In this document: piece by piece, positions 27,339-36,016 of the stretch
How the letters are laid out: each line of letters opens with the position of its first letter
Position numbering within the stretch: position 1 is the stretch's first letter
Assembly: GCA_016744795.1 (NCBI GenBank)
Contig: JADGDR010000007.1
Location: forward strand, 62,001 to 126,000
Origin: Sulfurospirillum sp.
Lineage (GTDB): Bacteria; Campylobacterota; Campylobacteria; Campylobacterales; Sulfurospirillaceae
DNA length: 64,000 nt
Direction: 5' to 3'
The notes under the pieces: generated by a model
Databases searched by the model: none
What the model saw: only the letters and a program-made list of their open reading frames with translations
Told to the model about the DNA's origin: nothing
Translations under genes and position numbers: made by a program

Positions 27339-28745
27339 ATGAACAAAACAGTTAGAATGGTTTTACCAATAATAATTGGTATTATGATTGCCGCTTACCC
27401 AACACCTGCTGGACTAAGCACAAACGCTCATTATTTCTTTGCAATATTTATAGGACTTGTTGCAGCCCTGATTTTAGAACCTCTTCCTGGACCATTGCTT
27501 GGTCTAATAAGTGTTATGCTTGTTGCTGGTTTTGGACTAATAGGCGAAACGGCAAAAGCATCTCGTTCTTGGGCACTAAGTGGTTTTGCTAGTGGAACCG
27601 TTTGGTTGATTTTTGCAGCATTTATGTTTGCTCTTGGTTATAAAAAAAGTGGTTTGGGCAAAAGAATAGCCCTAATACTTATAAAATTATTTGGTAAGAC
27701 TTCACTAGGTCTTGGTTATGCAGTTGCTTTTGCAGATTTATTGCTATCTCCATTCATACCTTCAAATACGGCAAGAAGTGGTGGTACAATTTTCCCAATT
27801 GCTATTAATATTCCTCAACTATTTGATTCAACTCCAAATCATGAACCACGAAAAATGGGTTCTTACATAACATGGGTTGCACTTGCTACAACATGTGTTA
27901 CAAGTTCAATGTTTTTAACTGCTCTTGCACCAAATGTTCTAGCAATTGCTTTAGTAGAAAAAAGTACTGGTATTTTAATAAATTGGAATGAATGGTTTAG
28001 TACAATGGCAGTTATTACCGTTCCTTTGTTTCTATCAATACCACTGATAACCTATATAATTTATCCTCCTGAACAAAAATATTCACCAGAAGCTCCAGCT
28101 TGGGCAGCTAAAGAATTAAAAAAACTAGGATCAATTACAAAAAAAGAGTCTCTAATGTTAGGTCTTGGACTTTTAGCAGTTTTTATGTGGATTTTTAGTA
28201 AAGAAATTGGAATAAATGGAACAATTTCTGCAATTATTATTTTATGTCTTTTAATATTAACCAATGTATTTACTTGGAATGATGTTATTTCAAACAAAAG
28301 TGCTTTTCATGTATTTATTTTCGTTGCAACATTAGTTACAATGGCAGGTGGATTAAAAAAAGTAGGATTTTTAGATTGGGCTTCAGGACTTATTGCTGGT
28401 AATTTAGCTGGTTTAACACCAATGACAGTTGCAATTTCACTAATAGTGTTGTTCTTTGTATTTCATTATTTCTTTGCAAGTATAACAGCTCATACAGTAG
28501 CTCTATTACCACTATTTTTAGGAATAGCTGCGAATATTGTGCCTACTGATATGATTCAACCTCTTTCAATGATACTTGTTGGTTCATTAGGATTTATGGG
28601 AGTTTTAACCCCTTACACAACAGGACCAGCTCAAATTTGGTATGGTGAAGGATATATAAAATCTTCTACTTGGTGGACTCTAGGTGCAATCTTTGGTGCA
28701 ATCTTCTTAAGTTCATTATTATTTCTTGGATTTTTGATTCTATAA
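27339..28745 (+). CDS. DASS (SLC13) family anion/dicarboxylate transporter
   Basis: The 468-residue inner-membrane protein has about 12 helices. It matches the divalent-anion:sodium symporter or CitT-type exchanger family. The first substrate motif is FIPSNTARSGGTIFPIA (SNT near residue 138) and the second is LTPYTTGPAQIWYG near 430, the paired pseudo-symmetric motifs of the family. Likely substrates are C4- or tri-carboxylates such as malate, 2-oxoglutarate or citrate; the residues do not settle which. It is transcribed alone, with a long upstream region containing inverted repeats, and ends at a strong hairpin (28751-28778). Confidence 0.88.
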   Translation: MNKTVRMVLPIIIGIMIAAYPTPAGLSTNAHYFFAIFIGLVAALILEPLPGPLLGLISVMLVAGFGLIGETAKASRSWALSGFASGTVWLIFAAFMFALGYKKSGLGKRIALILIKLFGKTSLGLGYAVAFADLLLSPFIPSNTARSGGTIFPIAINIPQLFDSTPNHEPRKMGSYITWVALATTCVTSSMFLTALAPNVLAIALVEKSTGILINWNEWFSTMAVITVPLFLSIPLITYIIYPPEQKYSPEAPAWAAKELKKLGSITKKESLMLGLGLLAVFMWIFSKEIGINGTISAIIILCLLILTNVFTWNDVISNKSAFHVFIFVATLVTMAGGLKKVGFLDWASGLIAGNLAGLTPMTVAISLIVLFFVFHYFFASITAHTVALLPLFLGIAANIVPTDMIQPLSMILVGSLGFMGVLTPYTTGPAQIWYGEGYIKSSTWWTLGAIFGAIFLSSLLFLGFLIL

Positions 28746-28750
28746 AAATT

Positions 28751-28778
28751 AAGAAGAGAGTTTTAAAACTCTCTTCTT
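28751..28778. terminator. Bidirectional terminator hairpin between the DASS gene and ispE
   Basis: AAGAAGAGAGTTTT (28751-28764) is followed directly by its exact reverse complement (28765-28778), giving a 28-base perfect palindrome between two convergent genes. It overlaps the last codons of ispE. A-rich and T-rich flanks suit Rho-independent termination in both directions. Confidence 0.8.
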
Positions 28779-29530
28779 ATAAAAAAACTGCTCCCGCTTC
28801 CGCTAAAAAACCAATCTTTTTTTCTGTACTCTTCTAACTCTGGATAAACTCTCAAAGAGGCTCCAAAAAGGTCATTCAATATTACATCATCATAACTCTG
28901 TAATAACTCAATAGAACTCATTTTAGCCATCGTTTCAGCTAAGTTTACATCTACCTTGTAATTATCTCTAAAAGCCTTGTAAACTGCTTTTGTGTCGCAC
29001 TTTATATTTGGTGTTATGGTCTTTACATGTAGAGGTTTTTCTTTAAATTCTTCAACAATTTCACCTATGCCACTTACATTTGCACTGTCGTAACCGTAAA
29101 TAAAGAATGGAACGTCAGCTCCTACTTCTAGTCCAATACTAGCTAACTCATCATTTGATAGTCCAAGATTTACCTCTTTATTTATCATGTGTAAAAAAGT
29201 GGCTGCATCGCTACTCCCTCCACCTAAACCAGCAAATGAGGGTATATTTTTTTTTACATGTAAAGCTTTACATGTAAAGAACTCTTTTAACTCTTTTTCA
29301 AATCCTGCTTTACATGTAGATAAGTATGCTTTAAAAATTGTGTTTGATTCTAAAGTACATCCAAACTCTCCATGAAGTTCAAACTCTTTGTTTGTTTGTT
29401 TTATTTTAAATTCCATCTCGTCGTAAAGATTTTTTACTAAAACAAAACGAGAAAGAAGTTCATGATAATTCCCCCGCTTAGCAACTATTTTTAAAAAAAT
29501 ATTAACTTTAGCGTAAGCTCTGTTTATCAT
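28763..29530 (-). CDS. ispE: 4-diphosphocytidyl-2-C-methyl-D-erythritol kinase
   Basis: IspE is a GHMP kinase that phosphorylates CDP-methylerythritol in the MEP isoprenoid pathway. The 255-residue protein has the start INRAYAKVNIFLKI with the substrate-binding Lys, the ATP loop PSFAGLGGGSSDAATFLH (about 95-112) and the conserved GADVPFFIYG with the catalytic Asp. It overlaps csrA by 4 bases. The gene holds four or five copies of the dispersed palindrome, including a tandem pair just before the ATP loop (29253-29278) that encodes FTCKALHVKK. This is the highest density in the window, yet the enzyme looks intact. Confidence 0.94.
   Translation of the reverse strand: MINRAYAKVNIFLKIVAKRGNYHELLSRFVLVKNLYDEMEFKIKQTNKEFELHGEFGCTLESNTIFKAYLSTCKAGFEKELKEFFTCKALHVKKNIPSFAGLGGGSSDAATFLHMINKEVNLGLSNDELASIGLEVGADVPFFIYGYDSANVSGIGEIVEEFKEKPLHVKTITPNIKCDTKAVYKAFRDNYKVDVNLAETMAKMSSIELLQSYDDVILNDLFGASLRVYPELEEYRKKDWFFSGSGSSFFIRREF
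29253..29278. repeat. Tandem palindromes in ispE forming one larger palindrome
   Basis: Two exact TTTACATGTAAA copies (29253-29264 and 29267-29278) are joined by GC, so the whole 26-base stretch is itself a perfect palindrome. One copy is read as FTCK and the other as LHVK on the minus strand. Further copies lie at 29021-29034 and 29308-29320. Confidence 0.9.
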
Positions 29531-29763
29531 TTTCTCTTAAATCTCTTACTCAAATCTTTTAGTTCTGACATATACTCTGCACTTTTTTTTGCTTCGATAT
29601 TGGCTTTTTTTATCTCTTCTTCTAACTCTTCACGAAGTATGAGCATGTCATTTGGAGCATCAAAACCTATGCGAACTACACCTTTAGATATATCAATTAC
29701 TCTTACTGTTATCTTCTCGTCTAAAACAACTGCTTCGCCTATCTTCCTTGATAGTATTAACAT
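29527..29763 (-). CDS. csrA: Carbon storage regulator CsrA
   Basis: CsrA is a small dimeric RNA-binding protein that blocks translation at GGA motifs. In Campylobacterota it is antagonised by FliW and controls flagellin. The 78-residue sequence starts MLILSRKIGEAVVLDEKI with the RNA-contacting first strand, and contains GFDAPNDMLILREELEEE, where the RNA-binding Arg lies in the last strand. The C-terminal helix is extended and ends in KRFKRK. It overlaps ispE by 4 bases and truB by 7. fliW is not in the window. Confidence 0.97.
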   Translation of the reverse strand: MLILSRKIGEAVVLDEKITVRVIDISKGVVRIGFDAPNDMLILREELEEEIKKANIEAKKSAEYMSELKDLSKRFKRK

Positions 29764-30584
29764 AATTTAACCTTATTTAATATGTATTGAACTCTTGTTT
29801 CACCTTCGCTAATCTCAACTAAACTCAACTCATCTTTAAGAACTATTTTGTAAAGCCCCACTTCTTTTTTCTTAAAATTATCAACATATATTTTTCTGCC
29901 TAACTCTATATCTTCTATATTTCCTAAATACTCATTGTCCTGTATATTTATAAAATCAAGTGGATTTAGTTCTTTTTCATCTTCATATACAAACGAACCT
30001 TCACTTAAACGCTCCAATGCACTCAAACAACCATCAAAGCCAAACTTGTTAGCTATAATCTGCCCCATACTTCGAATGTAACCGCCTTCGCTAATGGTTA
30101 TATCAAAAGTTAAAAATGGGTGCATATAATGAATAATTTTAAAATCATAAATCGTACTTTTAATGGCTTTTAGTTCAAACTCTTTATTTTCACGCGCTAA
30201 GGCATAAGCACGTTTACCGTTAACTTTTTTAGCACAGTATTTTGGAGGAAGATACTCTATTTCACCTTTCATACTCTCTTCAATAATCTTCAAAGATGAA
30301 GGTGCAAAAGGTATCATTTCTACTACTTCCTCAACTTTTTCAATATCAAGTGTTGGACTTGAGGCTCCCAACCATAAGGTTGCACGATATGATTTTTTCT
30401 TTTTATTTAAAAAACGAAACAATTTTGTGTACTGTCCAAAAGCAACAATAAGAGCTCCTTTTGCAAAAGGGTCAAGTGTTCCAGAAAATCCTGCTTTTTT
30501 TACATTATACTTATGTTTTATACGACCTAAAAACCTGTTAGATGACATACCAGTAGGTTTATTTACAACAAATAATCTATTCAT
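29757..30584 (-). CDS. truB: tRNA pseudouridine-55 synthase TruB
   Basis: TruB converts U55 in the T-loop of tRNA to pseudouridine. The 275-residue protein opens with NRLFVVNKPTGMSSN and has the catalytic Asp in SGTLDPFAKGALIVAFG (about residue 37), followed by YRATLWLGASSPTLD with the active-site aromatic. SEGGYIRSMGQII is a further family motif. It is shorter than E. coli TruB (314), with a reduced C-terminal PUA-like part. It overlaps the uvrD-like gene by one base and csrA by 7, in the conserved uvrD-truB-csrA-ispE order. Confidence 0.96.
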   Translation of the reverse strand: MNRLFVVNKPTGMSSNRFLGRIKHKYNVKKAGFSGTLDPFAKGALIVAFGQYTKLFRFLNKKKKSYRATLWLGASSPTLDIEKVEEVVEMIPFAPSSLKIIEESMKGEIEYLPPKYCAKKVNGKRAYALARENKEFELKAIKSTIYDFKIIHYMHPFLTFDITISEGGYIRSMGQIIANKFGFDGCLSALERLSEGSFVYEDEKELNPLDFINIQDNEYLGNIEDIELGRKIYVDNFKKKEVGLYKIVLKDELSLVEISEGETRVQYILNKVKLC

Positions 30585-32626
30585 TAAATTTTCTCTACAA
30601 AAGATGCAACAATATCTCTTTTTGTTCCTGAAAAGTTAATCTTTAGTTTAAATTCTCTTTTCACTTTGCTTATCTCAAAGACACGACCAATGCCAAAAAT
30701 TTTATGTTTTACTAGGTCGCCTTTTCTGTAAGATGTAGTTTTTTCTAACACAAGTGAGCCTTGACAAACTCCACTCTCTTTCAAAAATCTACTCTTTGAA
30801 AGCTCTGTTCTTCGCCCTTTATAGAATCTGCTTTCAGAATAACTCAAGGTTAACTCTTCTTTGGCTCTTGTAATTGCCACGTAACCTAAACGTCTCTCTT
30901 CTTCTATATCACTTCCGTCTCCAACAAGTGGTAAGAAGCCCTCCTCCATGCCAATAACAAACAAGTAATCAAACTCTAAACCCTTACTAGCATGTATGCT
31001 CATAATAGAGATGTTTTCAGTATCCATGCCATCTTGGTCACTTTGAAGAGCTAGTTCATTCAAAAACTCATCTATGCTCATTTCAGGATTTTGTTTTACC
31101 ATGTCTCTAAAAAGACCATAAAATTCATCTATATTTGAAACACGTTCAAGTGAATCAGGAAGTTGATCATAGTACTTTTTTACACCAAAAAGGTTTTCTA
31201 GCTCATCTATAATGTTATATGTTGCTTCATTTGATACTTCTATAAGTCTTTCTAAATTCTGAGCAAACTCTATAAGTGCCTTGTAAGACTTTTTGCTTAC
31301 CAAATCTTTTAGATCATCTTTTTTTCTTGTTATATATCCATAAATTGAGAGATGATTTTCGTATGCACTTTTTAATATCTTATCTAATGTTACTTTTCCT
31401 AGTCCACGTTTTGGTCTATTTATAATTCTTTTGATAGAGAAATCATCATTTGGATTTGCAATAATTCTTAAGTATGAAATCAAATCTTTTATCTCTGTTC
31501 TTTCATAAAACTTTACGCCTCCAACCATATTGTACGGGACACCTATGCGGTTCAAGCCCTCTTCAAGTGAACGACTAAGTGCATTTATGCGGTAAAGTAT
31601 TGCTATATTTTTAGGACTTGCACCCTTATCAATAAGTACTTTTATTCTTTTGGCTACTATGGTTGACTCATTTTTTTCATCATGAGACTCTATAATAGAG
31701 ATAGCAGTTCCCTCACCTTTTGTACTTTTTAAAACTTTCCCTAAACGAGAACGATTATGTTCAATAAGCTCATTTGCTGCTTTTAAAATATTTGTTGTTG
31801 AGCGGTAATTATTTTCTAGTTTTATTATCTTTGTATTTTTAAATTCATCTTTAAAATCTAAAATATTTTTTATGTTTGCTCCACGCCAACCATAGATACT
31901 TTGATCGTCATCACCAACAACACAAATATTTTCATGAGTTGAGCATATCTTACGGATAAGTCTATATTGTAAGTCATTTGTATCTTGGTACTCGTCTACC
32001 ATCACATACTGATATCTTTGGCTTGTCTCTTTACATAAATCTTCATTTTGATCTAAAATCTTATATGGAAGAACAAGCAAATCATCAAAATCAACTAAGT
32101 TATTCTCTTGTATATACTTCTCATACTGCTCATAAGTTTGGGCTATTTTTTTGTAATTTGGTTGTTCTGCTTTCTCCCAAGCTAACGCAGGATCCATCAA
32201 AGAGTTTTTATATCTTGAAATTTCATTTGCCACCAAACCAACTGGCATATCTATGCCAAAACTTTTTATAATTCTTTTTTTATCATCACTATCAATAACA
32301 ACAAAACTATTTCTACGACCTAGTTTTTCCATATGAAATTTTAAAAACAGTAGTCCAAACTTGTGAAATGTACAAAGCAGTGGAGGATATGTCTTATCTT
32401 CTATAAGATTCATAGCGCGTTCACGCATCTCAGCCGCAGCTTTATTTGTAAAAGTAAGAGTCAAAATACTAGAAGCTGGAATTCCTTGAGCTAAAAGATA
32501 TGCAAGTCTTGATGTAATTGTTTTTGTTTTTCCACTTCCAGCACCAGCAAGAATAAGCACTGGTCCATCTATGGTTTTAACAGCATCTTGTTGTGCCTCA
32601 TTAAGTGATTCTAATATCTTTTCCAT
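30584..32626 (-). CDS. uvrD: UvrD/PcrA-type SF1 DNA helicase
   Basis: The 680-residue 3'-5' helicase acts in nucleotide excision repair and replication-fork repair. Motif I is LAGAGSGKTKT (about 27), Ia LTFTNKAAAEMRER, II VDEYQDTND, III VVGDDDQSIYGWRGA, IV KLENNYRST, V MSIHASKGLEFDYLF, and VI RLGYVAITRAKEEL. The C-terminal KGDLVKHKIFGIGRV is the Tudor-like RNA-polymerase-binding tail found in PcrA/UvrD, which favours this call over Rep. It is the first gene of the truB-csrA-ispE unit and is divergent to a LysR gene. The upstream 130 bases hold both promoters. Confidence 0.95.
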   Translation of the reverse strand: MEKILESLNEAQQDAVKTIDGPVLILAGAGSGKTKTITSRLAYLLAQGIPASSILTLTFTNKAAAEMRERAMNLIEDKTYPPLLCTFHKFGLLFLKFHMEKLGRRNSFVVIDSDDKKRIIKSFGIDMPVGLVANEISRYKNSLMDPALAWEKAEQPNYKKIAQTYEQYEKYIQENNLVDFDDLLVLPYKILDQNEDLCKETSQRYQYVMVDEYQDTNDLQYRLIRKICSTHENICVVGDDDQSIYGWRGANIKNILDFKDEFKNTKIIKLENNYRSTTNILKAANELIEHNRSRLGKVLKSTKGEGTAISIIESHDEKNESTIVAKRIKVLIDKGASPKNIAILYRINALSRSLEEGLNRIGVPYNMVGGVKFYERTEIKDLISYLRIIANPNDDFSIKRIINRPKRGLGKVTLDKILKSAYENHLSIYGYITRKKDDLKDLVSKKSYKALIEFAQNLERLIEVSNEATYNIIDELENLFGVKKYYDQLPDSLERVSNIDEFYGLFRDMVKQNPEMSIDEFLNELALQSDQDGMDTENISIMSIHASKGLEFDYLFVIGMEEGFLPLVGDGSDIEEERRLGYVAITRAKEELTLSYSESRFYKGRRTELSKSRFLKESGVCQGSLVLEKTTSYRKGDLVKHKIFGIGRVFEISKVKREFKLKINFSGTKRDIVASFVEKI

Positions 32627-32727
32627 CTTCTCTTCTTTTTTAATAAATAAATAGTATTGATTATATCTAAAAATATTTAATATAAAATTTAATTAAATTT
32701 ACACTTGTAATTATTATTATTGTTTGT

Positions 32728-32733
32728 TATAAT
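32728..32733 (+). promoter_or_regulatory. Probable -10 element of the LysR-type gene
   Basis: TATAAT sits 25 bases before the ATG at 32759, in a T-rich context typical of Campylobacterota promoters. The RBS is AAAAGGGT, close to the ATG. Confidence 0.5.
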
Positions 32734-32758
32734 AGTCTAAAATAAAAAAGGGTCCAAT

Positions 32759-33661
32759 ATGCTAAGAGACTTTAACAAAATAGAAACGTTTTTAACAGTG
32801 GTTAAGGAAAAAAGTTTTTCAAAAGCTTCAAAAAAACTAGGCATTAGCCAACCAGCAGTTACACAACAGATGAAAATTTTAGAAGATTACCTAGACACAA
32901 AAATTGTGGATAGAAAAAAAAATGGAATCAAACTAACTAAAACAGGTGAGCAATTCTACAAAGTAGTAATCAAACTAGAAAAAAGTATAGCAAATGCAGA
33001 AAAAGAGGTTATTAAAATCATAAATAAAGAGTTAGTTTTTATACTTGGTGCTTCTTTTATGATAGGAAATTATATCTTACCAGACTTTTTAATGGAAATT
33101 CAAGATGCCATAAAAAACGATGTTATGATAAAAGTAAATGATTCTGAACGCATAACAGAAGAGTTAATGGATAAAAAAATAGATCTTGCTCTTTTAGAAT
33201 CTCCTGTTTTCCAAGATGGTATCATATATAGAGAGTGGATGGATGATGAGCTTGTACTAGTAAGTCGAACAGCTCTTCCTAAAACGGTAAAAGCAGATGA
33301 ACTCAACTCTTTTAGATGGGTATGCCGAGAAGAAGAGTCACATACAAGACAAATCATAAAAGCTGAATTTGAAAAATTTGGAATTGACTGTGCATCCTTT
33401 GATATTAGAAGTATAGTTACTAGTTCAACTGCTGTTAAGCAAACTATCTTAAAATCTTCTATAATTGATGGTACTCCTACAGTTTCTATCATTTCTAAAC
33501 ATATGATTGAAGACAGAGTAGAAAAAGGTGAACTATTTTATTCCAGAGTAAAAGGTGTTAAACTAATGCGTAAACTATATCTTGCTTACTCAAAAGAGAA
33601 AAAAACTGATGCCTTTATGGATAGTGTTATAAACTATATCGTCAGTAAACGCAAGGTATAA
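32759..33661 (+). CDS. LysR-type transcriptional regulator
   Basis: The 300-residue protein has an N-terminal winged helix-turn-helix (about 3-62: ETFLTVVKEKSFSKASKKLG, ISQPAVTQQMKILE, KLTKTGEQF) and a periplasmic-binding-like effector domain (about 90-295). It is divergent from the uvrD-like gene and convergent with tonB. Its target cannot be read from position: neither neighbour is an obvious metabolic target. It could be autoregulatory or control the adjacent metal-uptake operon, but no operator evidence links them. The length and both domains look complete. Confidence 0.88.
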   Translation: MLRDFNKIETFLTVVKEKSFSKASKKLGISQPAVTQQMKILEDYLDTKIVDRKKNGIKLTKTGEQFYKVVIKLEKSIANAEKEVIKIINKELVFILGASFMIGNYILPDFLMEIQDAIKNDVMIKVNDSERITEELMDKKIDLALLESPVFQDGIIYREWMDDELVLVSRTALPKTVKADELNSFRWVCREEESHTRQIIKAEFEKFGIDCASFDIRSIVTSSTAVKQTILKSSIIDGTPTVSIISKHMIEDRVEKGELFYSRVKGVKLMRKLYLAYSKEKKTDAFMDSVINYIVSKRKV

Positions 33662-33665
33662 TTAT

Positions 33666-34346
33666 TTAGTATAACCTATAATATATAGGTATTTTCATAG
33701 TAATTGGTTTTTGTGTATTGGGAAAATATACGGATGCTTTTTCTATTGTTTGAAGTGAGTGTTTATCTAAAAAAGGATACTTTGAACTTTGAACAATAAT
33801 TAAGTTTGTAATTTTCCCATCTGCGCCTAATGTAAATTGTATTGTTACTTTTCCTTCTATTTTCATCAATTTTGCTCGTTTTGGATAACTTTTATATTGA
33901 AGAATTGTTTTGTGAATTTTTGCAATTAATTCTTTTATTTCATCTAATTTTTCTTTATTTCTTTCAGCTTCTTTATTAACATTAGACGTGTTTTTTACTT
34001 TTTGTATCTTTATTGAGTTTTTTTCATCTGAGTGTTTAAATTTTTGTTTTATTGGTTCGATTTTAGGCTTTATTATCTCTTTTTTCTTTGATACAATTTT
34101 TGGTTTTATCTTAGATTGTATTATCTCTTTTTTCTTTGGTATAATTTTTGGTTTTATCTTAGGCTTTTGTTCTATCTTAGAAAAAGTAGACTTTTTTGTT
34201 TGTATTTTATTTACAGATAAATCAATAGTCCTAAAATCTAAAGTCTCTTTTATTAAAGTTTTTTGCCAAAATATTAAATAAAATGCTATTCCAAAACAGT
34301 GAATTACTGCTGAAACAATCAATCCAAATAAAAACCTATTTTTCAT
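33666..34346 (-). CDS. tonB: TonB energy-transducing protein
   Basis: TonB couples the proton motive force harvested by ExbB/ExbD to outer-membrane receptors. I start at MKNRFLFG (ATG 34346), four codons inside the longest frame; it overlaps exbD by 11 bases. The N-terminal helix carries the SxxxH motif needed for energy coupling (SAVIH). A Lys/Pro/Ile-rich periplasmic spacer has imperfect repeats (IKPKI, IPKKKEIIQSK, KPKIVSKKKEI). The C-terminal domain has KIEGKVTIQFTLGADGKI. It closes the exbB-exbD-tonB unit downstream of a TonB-dependent receptor operon. Confidence 0.92.
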   Translation of the reverse strand: MKNRFLFGLIVSAVIHCFGIAFYLIFWQKTLIKETLDFRTIDLSVNKIQTKKSTFSKIEQKPKIKPKIIPKKKEIIQSKIKPKIVSKKKEIIKPKIEPIKQKFKHSDEKNSIKIQKVKNTSNVNKEAERNKEKLDEIKELIAKIHKTILQYKSYPKRAKLMKIEGKVTIQFTLGADGKITNLIIVQSSKYPFLDKHSLQTIEKASVYFPNTQKPITMKIPIYYRLY

Positions 34347-34722
34347 CTTTAACAACAATTTGAAAATTTTTATGCTCTTTTACTTTTAACAAATCTATTA
34401 TACTAATGAAAATTTTAAACTTACTATTTTCATCACTTTTCAAAATAATAGGAAAATCTTTTTCAATTTTTTGAAGTTTTGTATCTAATTGATCTAAACT
34501 AACTTCTTTGTCATTTACATATATTAAATTTTCACTATTAACAAGAATTTCAAAAGCTTTTTTTTGAATATTTTTTTCACTAGAAGTAGCTTTAGGGATA
34601 TTAATATGTATTTTACCTTGATTAAGAAAAGTTGAAACTGTTAGAACAATTGCCAATAAAACTAACATAATATCTATAAAAGGAACAACATTTAAACCCT
34701 CTGAGCGTTTAAGATGTAGCAT
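34336..34722 (-). CDS. exbD: Biopolymer transport protein ExbD
   Basis: This is a 128-residue inner-membrane protein with one helix (about 12-30) containing the proton-carrying Asp in [13 protein letters not shown], followed by a periplasmic domain. The N-terminus [14 protein letters not shown] matches the ExbD/TolR family. The context of exbB before it (14-base overlap) and tonB after it favours ExbD over TolR. It should form the ion-driven motor with ExbB that energises TonB. Confidence 0.93.
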   Translation of the reverse strand: MLHLKRSEGLNVVPFIDIMLVLLAIVLTVSTFLNQGKIHINIPKATSSEKNIQKKAFEILVNSENLIYVNDKEVSLDQLDTKLQKIEKDFPIILKSDENSKFKIFISIIDLLKVKEHKNFQIVVKDEK

Positions 34723-35137
34723 TTACACTTTTCCATTTATTTAAAAAAACATCTACTTTTCTTAAATATGCAGTATATATCCCAAGAGTTGGAATAGCGA
34801 CCAATAGACCTAGTGCTGTTGCTTTTAATGCCATAGATAAACCAACTAGTATATTGTTTGTTTCAATACCACTTCCATTTCCCATATCAAAAAAAGTAAC
34901 CATAATGCCAATTACTGTACCTAAAAGACCAACATATGGTGCATTTGAATATATAATATAAAGAATTGTTAGATTTTTAGTTAAATCTATTTCTAGTATA
35001 TTAATATCTTTATAAGTTTCAATTTTACATGAACGATAATACAACCAACGCTCAATAGCATAAGCTAAAGCTAAAAAGCTCATCAGTCCTAAAACACTAA
35101 AAACAGCATAATCCATATATTCTTTAATCCACAACAA
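34709..35137 (-). CDS. exbB: Biopolymer transport protein ExbB
   Basis: The 142-residue protein has three helices; it is a short ExbB of the type common in Campylobacterota. The first helix is near residues 10-28, and the family core is [21 protein letters not shown] and [17 protein letters not shown], with the conserved Thr facing ExbD. Translation appears to start at TTG 35137 with AAAAGGAT just upstream. That RBS can pair with the sequence immediately before it (35143-35160), so initiation may be controlled by RNA structure. It is the first gene after the methyltransferase terminator-like hairpin. Confidence 0.9.
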   Translation of the reverse strand: MLWIKEYMDYAVFSVLGLMSFLALAYAIERWLYYRSCKIETYKDINILEIDLTKNLTILYIIYSNAPYVGLLGTVIGIMVTFFDMGNGSGIETNNILVGLSMALKATALGLLVAIPTLGIYTAYLRKVDVFLNKWKSVNATS

Positions 35138-35142
35138 TATTT

Positions 35143-35184
35143 ATCCTTTTTAAAAAGGATCTTTATTTTACAAAAGATCCTTTT
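35143..35184 (-). terminator. Terminator-like hairpin that overlaps an alternative RBS-blocking hairpin for exbB
   Basis: On the minus strand, AAAAGGATCTTT (35184-35173) pairs with AAAGATCCTTTT (35164-35153), followed by further U residues. This is a good Rho-independent terminator after the methyltransferase gene. The 3' arm region ATCCTTTTT (35160-35152) can instead pair with AAAAAGGAT (35151-35143), which holds the exbB RBS. The two folds exclude each other. It could be a simple terminator or an attenuator setting the ratio of receptor operon to exbBD-tonB. Confidence 0.65.
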
Positions 35185-35200
35185 AAGTAGCTAATAACTC

Positions 35201-36001
35201 TTATTTAGTCCAAGAAATAAGTGCCCAACGGTTGTCTCTTAAAGGAGGAGTTATTTTATTATCAATACACTTCATATAAAAAGCTTTAATTAATTTTTCC
35301 TCATCTTCAGAAGTACCATCTAAACTCCAAGAAATTGAGTCTATATATTCATCAACAGATGCAATATTTGAGCATTTATTATCTGTAGGAATTATAAATT
35401 CAACTTTAGCATGAATCCCTAATTGGTAAAGAACATTAATTAAATAAATATAATCTGGTTTAGGAACAATATCTCTTCCCATAACCTGAAGAATTTCTTC
35501 ATTCAAATAACTTTTACCAACTTTAAAGGTCAAATAAACAGCTTTTTTTGCATGTTTATCAAGCTTTATTAAAGCTGCTTTTATATCATCTACCTCTAAA
35601 CAACGTGAAGCTAATACAATGTCACATACAGGAACATTTTCCCATGTTCCTTCTATATCTTTTTGTATAGTCTCTATATTGTTTAAATTCAGTTCTTTTG
35701 CATTTTTTTCTAAAGCATCTAACATGTTTTCAGAAAAATCAAAAGCATATACTTTTTTTACTTTTGGAGCAAATCTTAAAGCAAAAGTTCCTGGTCCACA
35801 TCCAACATCAAGGATATCTTCCACTTCTTCTAACTTCACTTTTTCTTCTATAGTATCATTATAGGTTCCATTGTGAATTTTATTATTCATCTCTTTTGCT
35901 TTTTTATTCCAAGAGTCTTTATCTTTTGTCTTATGTGAAGATGCACGTTTTTGTATGCTATATAACTTACTAAAGTCAATTGCTTCAATGTTACTATACA
36001 T
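35201..36001 (-). CDS. Class I SAM-dependent methyltransferase in metal/metallophore uptake operon
   Basis: The 266-residue protein has the Rossmann methyltransferase motif I ILDVGCGPGTFALRFA (about 65-80), the acidic end of strand 2 in VYAFDFSENMLDAL, and CDIVLASRCLEVDD further on. The first 55 residues are charged and contain SSHKTKDKDSWNKKAKEMN, seen in related enzymes that I associate with FecCD-type transport clusters. There is no signal peptide, so it acts in the cytoplasm, possibly on the imported ligand. It follows the TonB-dependent receptor by 15 bases. The substrate is unknown; a role in modifying or releasing metal from an imported chelate is inference. Confidence 0.8.
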   Translation of the reverse strand: MYSNIEAIDFSKLYSIQKRASSHKTKDKDSWNKKAKEMNNKIHNGTYNDTIEEKVKLEEVEDILDVGCGPGTFALRFAPKVKKVYAFDFSENMLDALEKNAKELNLNNIETIQKDIEGTWENVPVCDIVLASRCLEVDDIKAALIKLDKHAKKAVYLTFKVGKSYLNEEILQVMGRDIVPKPDYIYLINVLYQLGIHAKVEFIIPTDNKCSNIASVDEYIDSISWSLDGTSEDEEKLIKAFYMKCIDNKITPPLRDNRWALISWTK

Positions 36002-36016
36002 ATTTATTACTCATTA

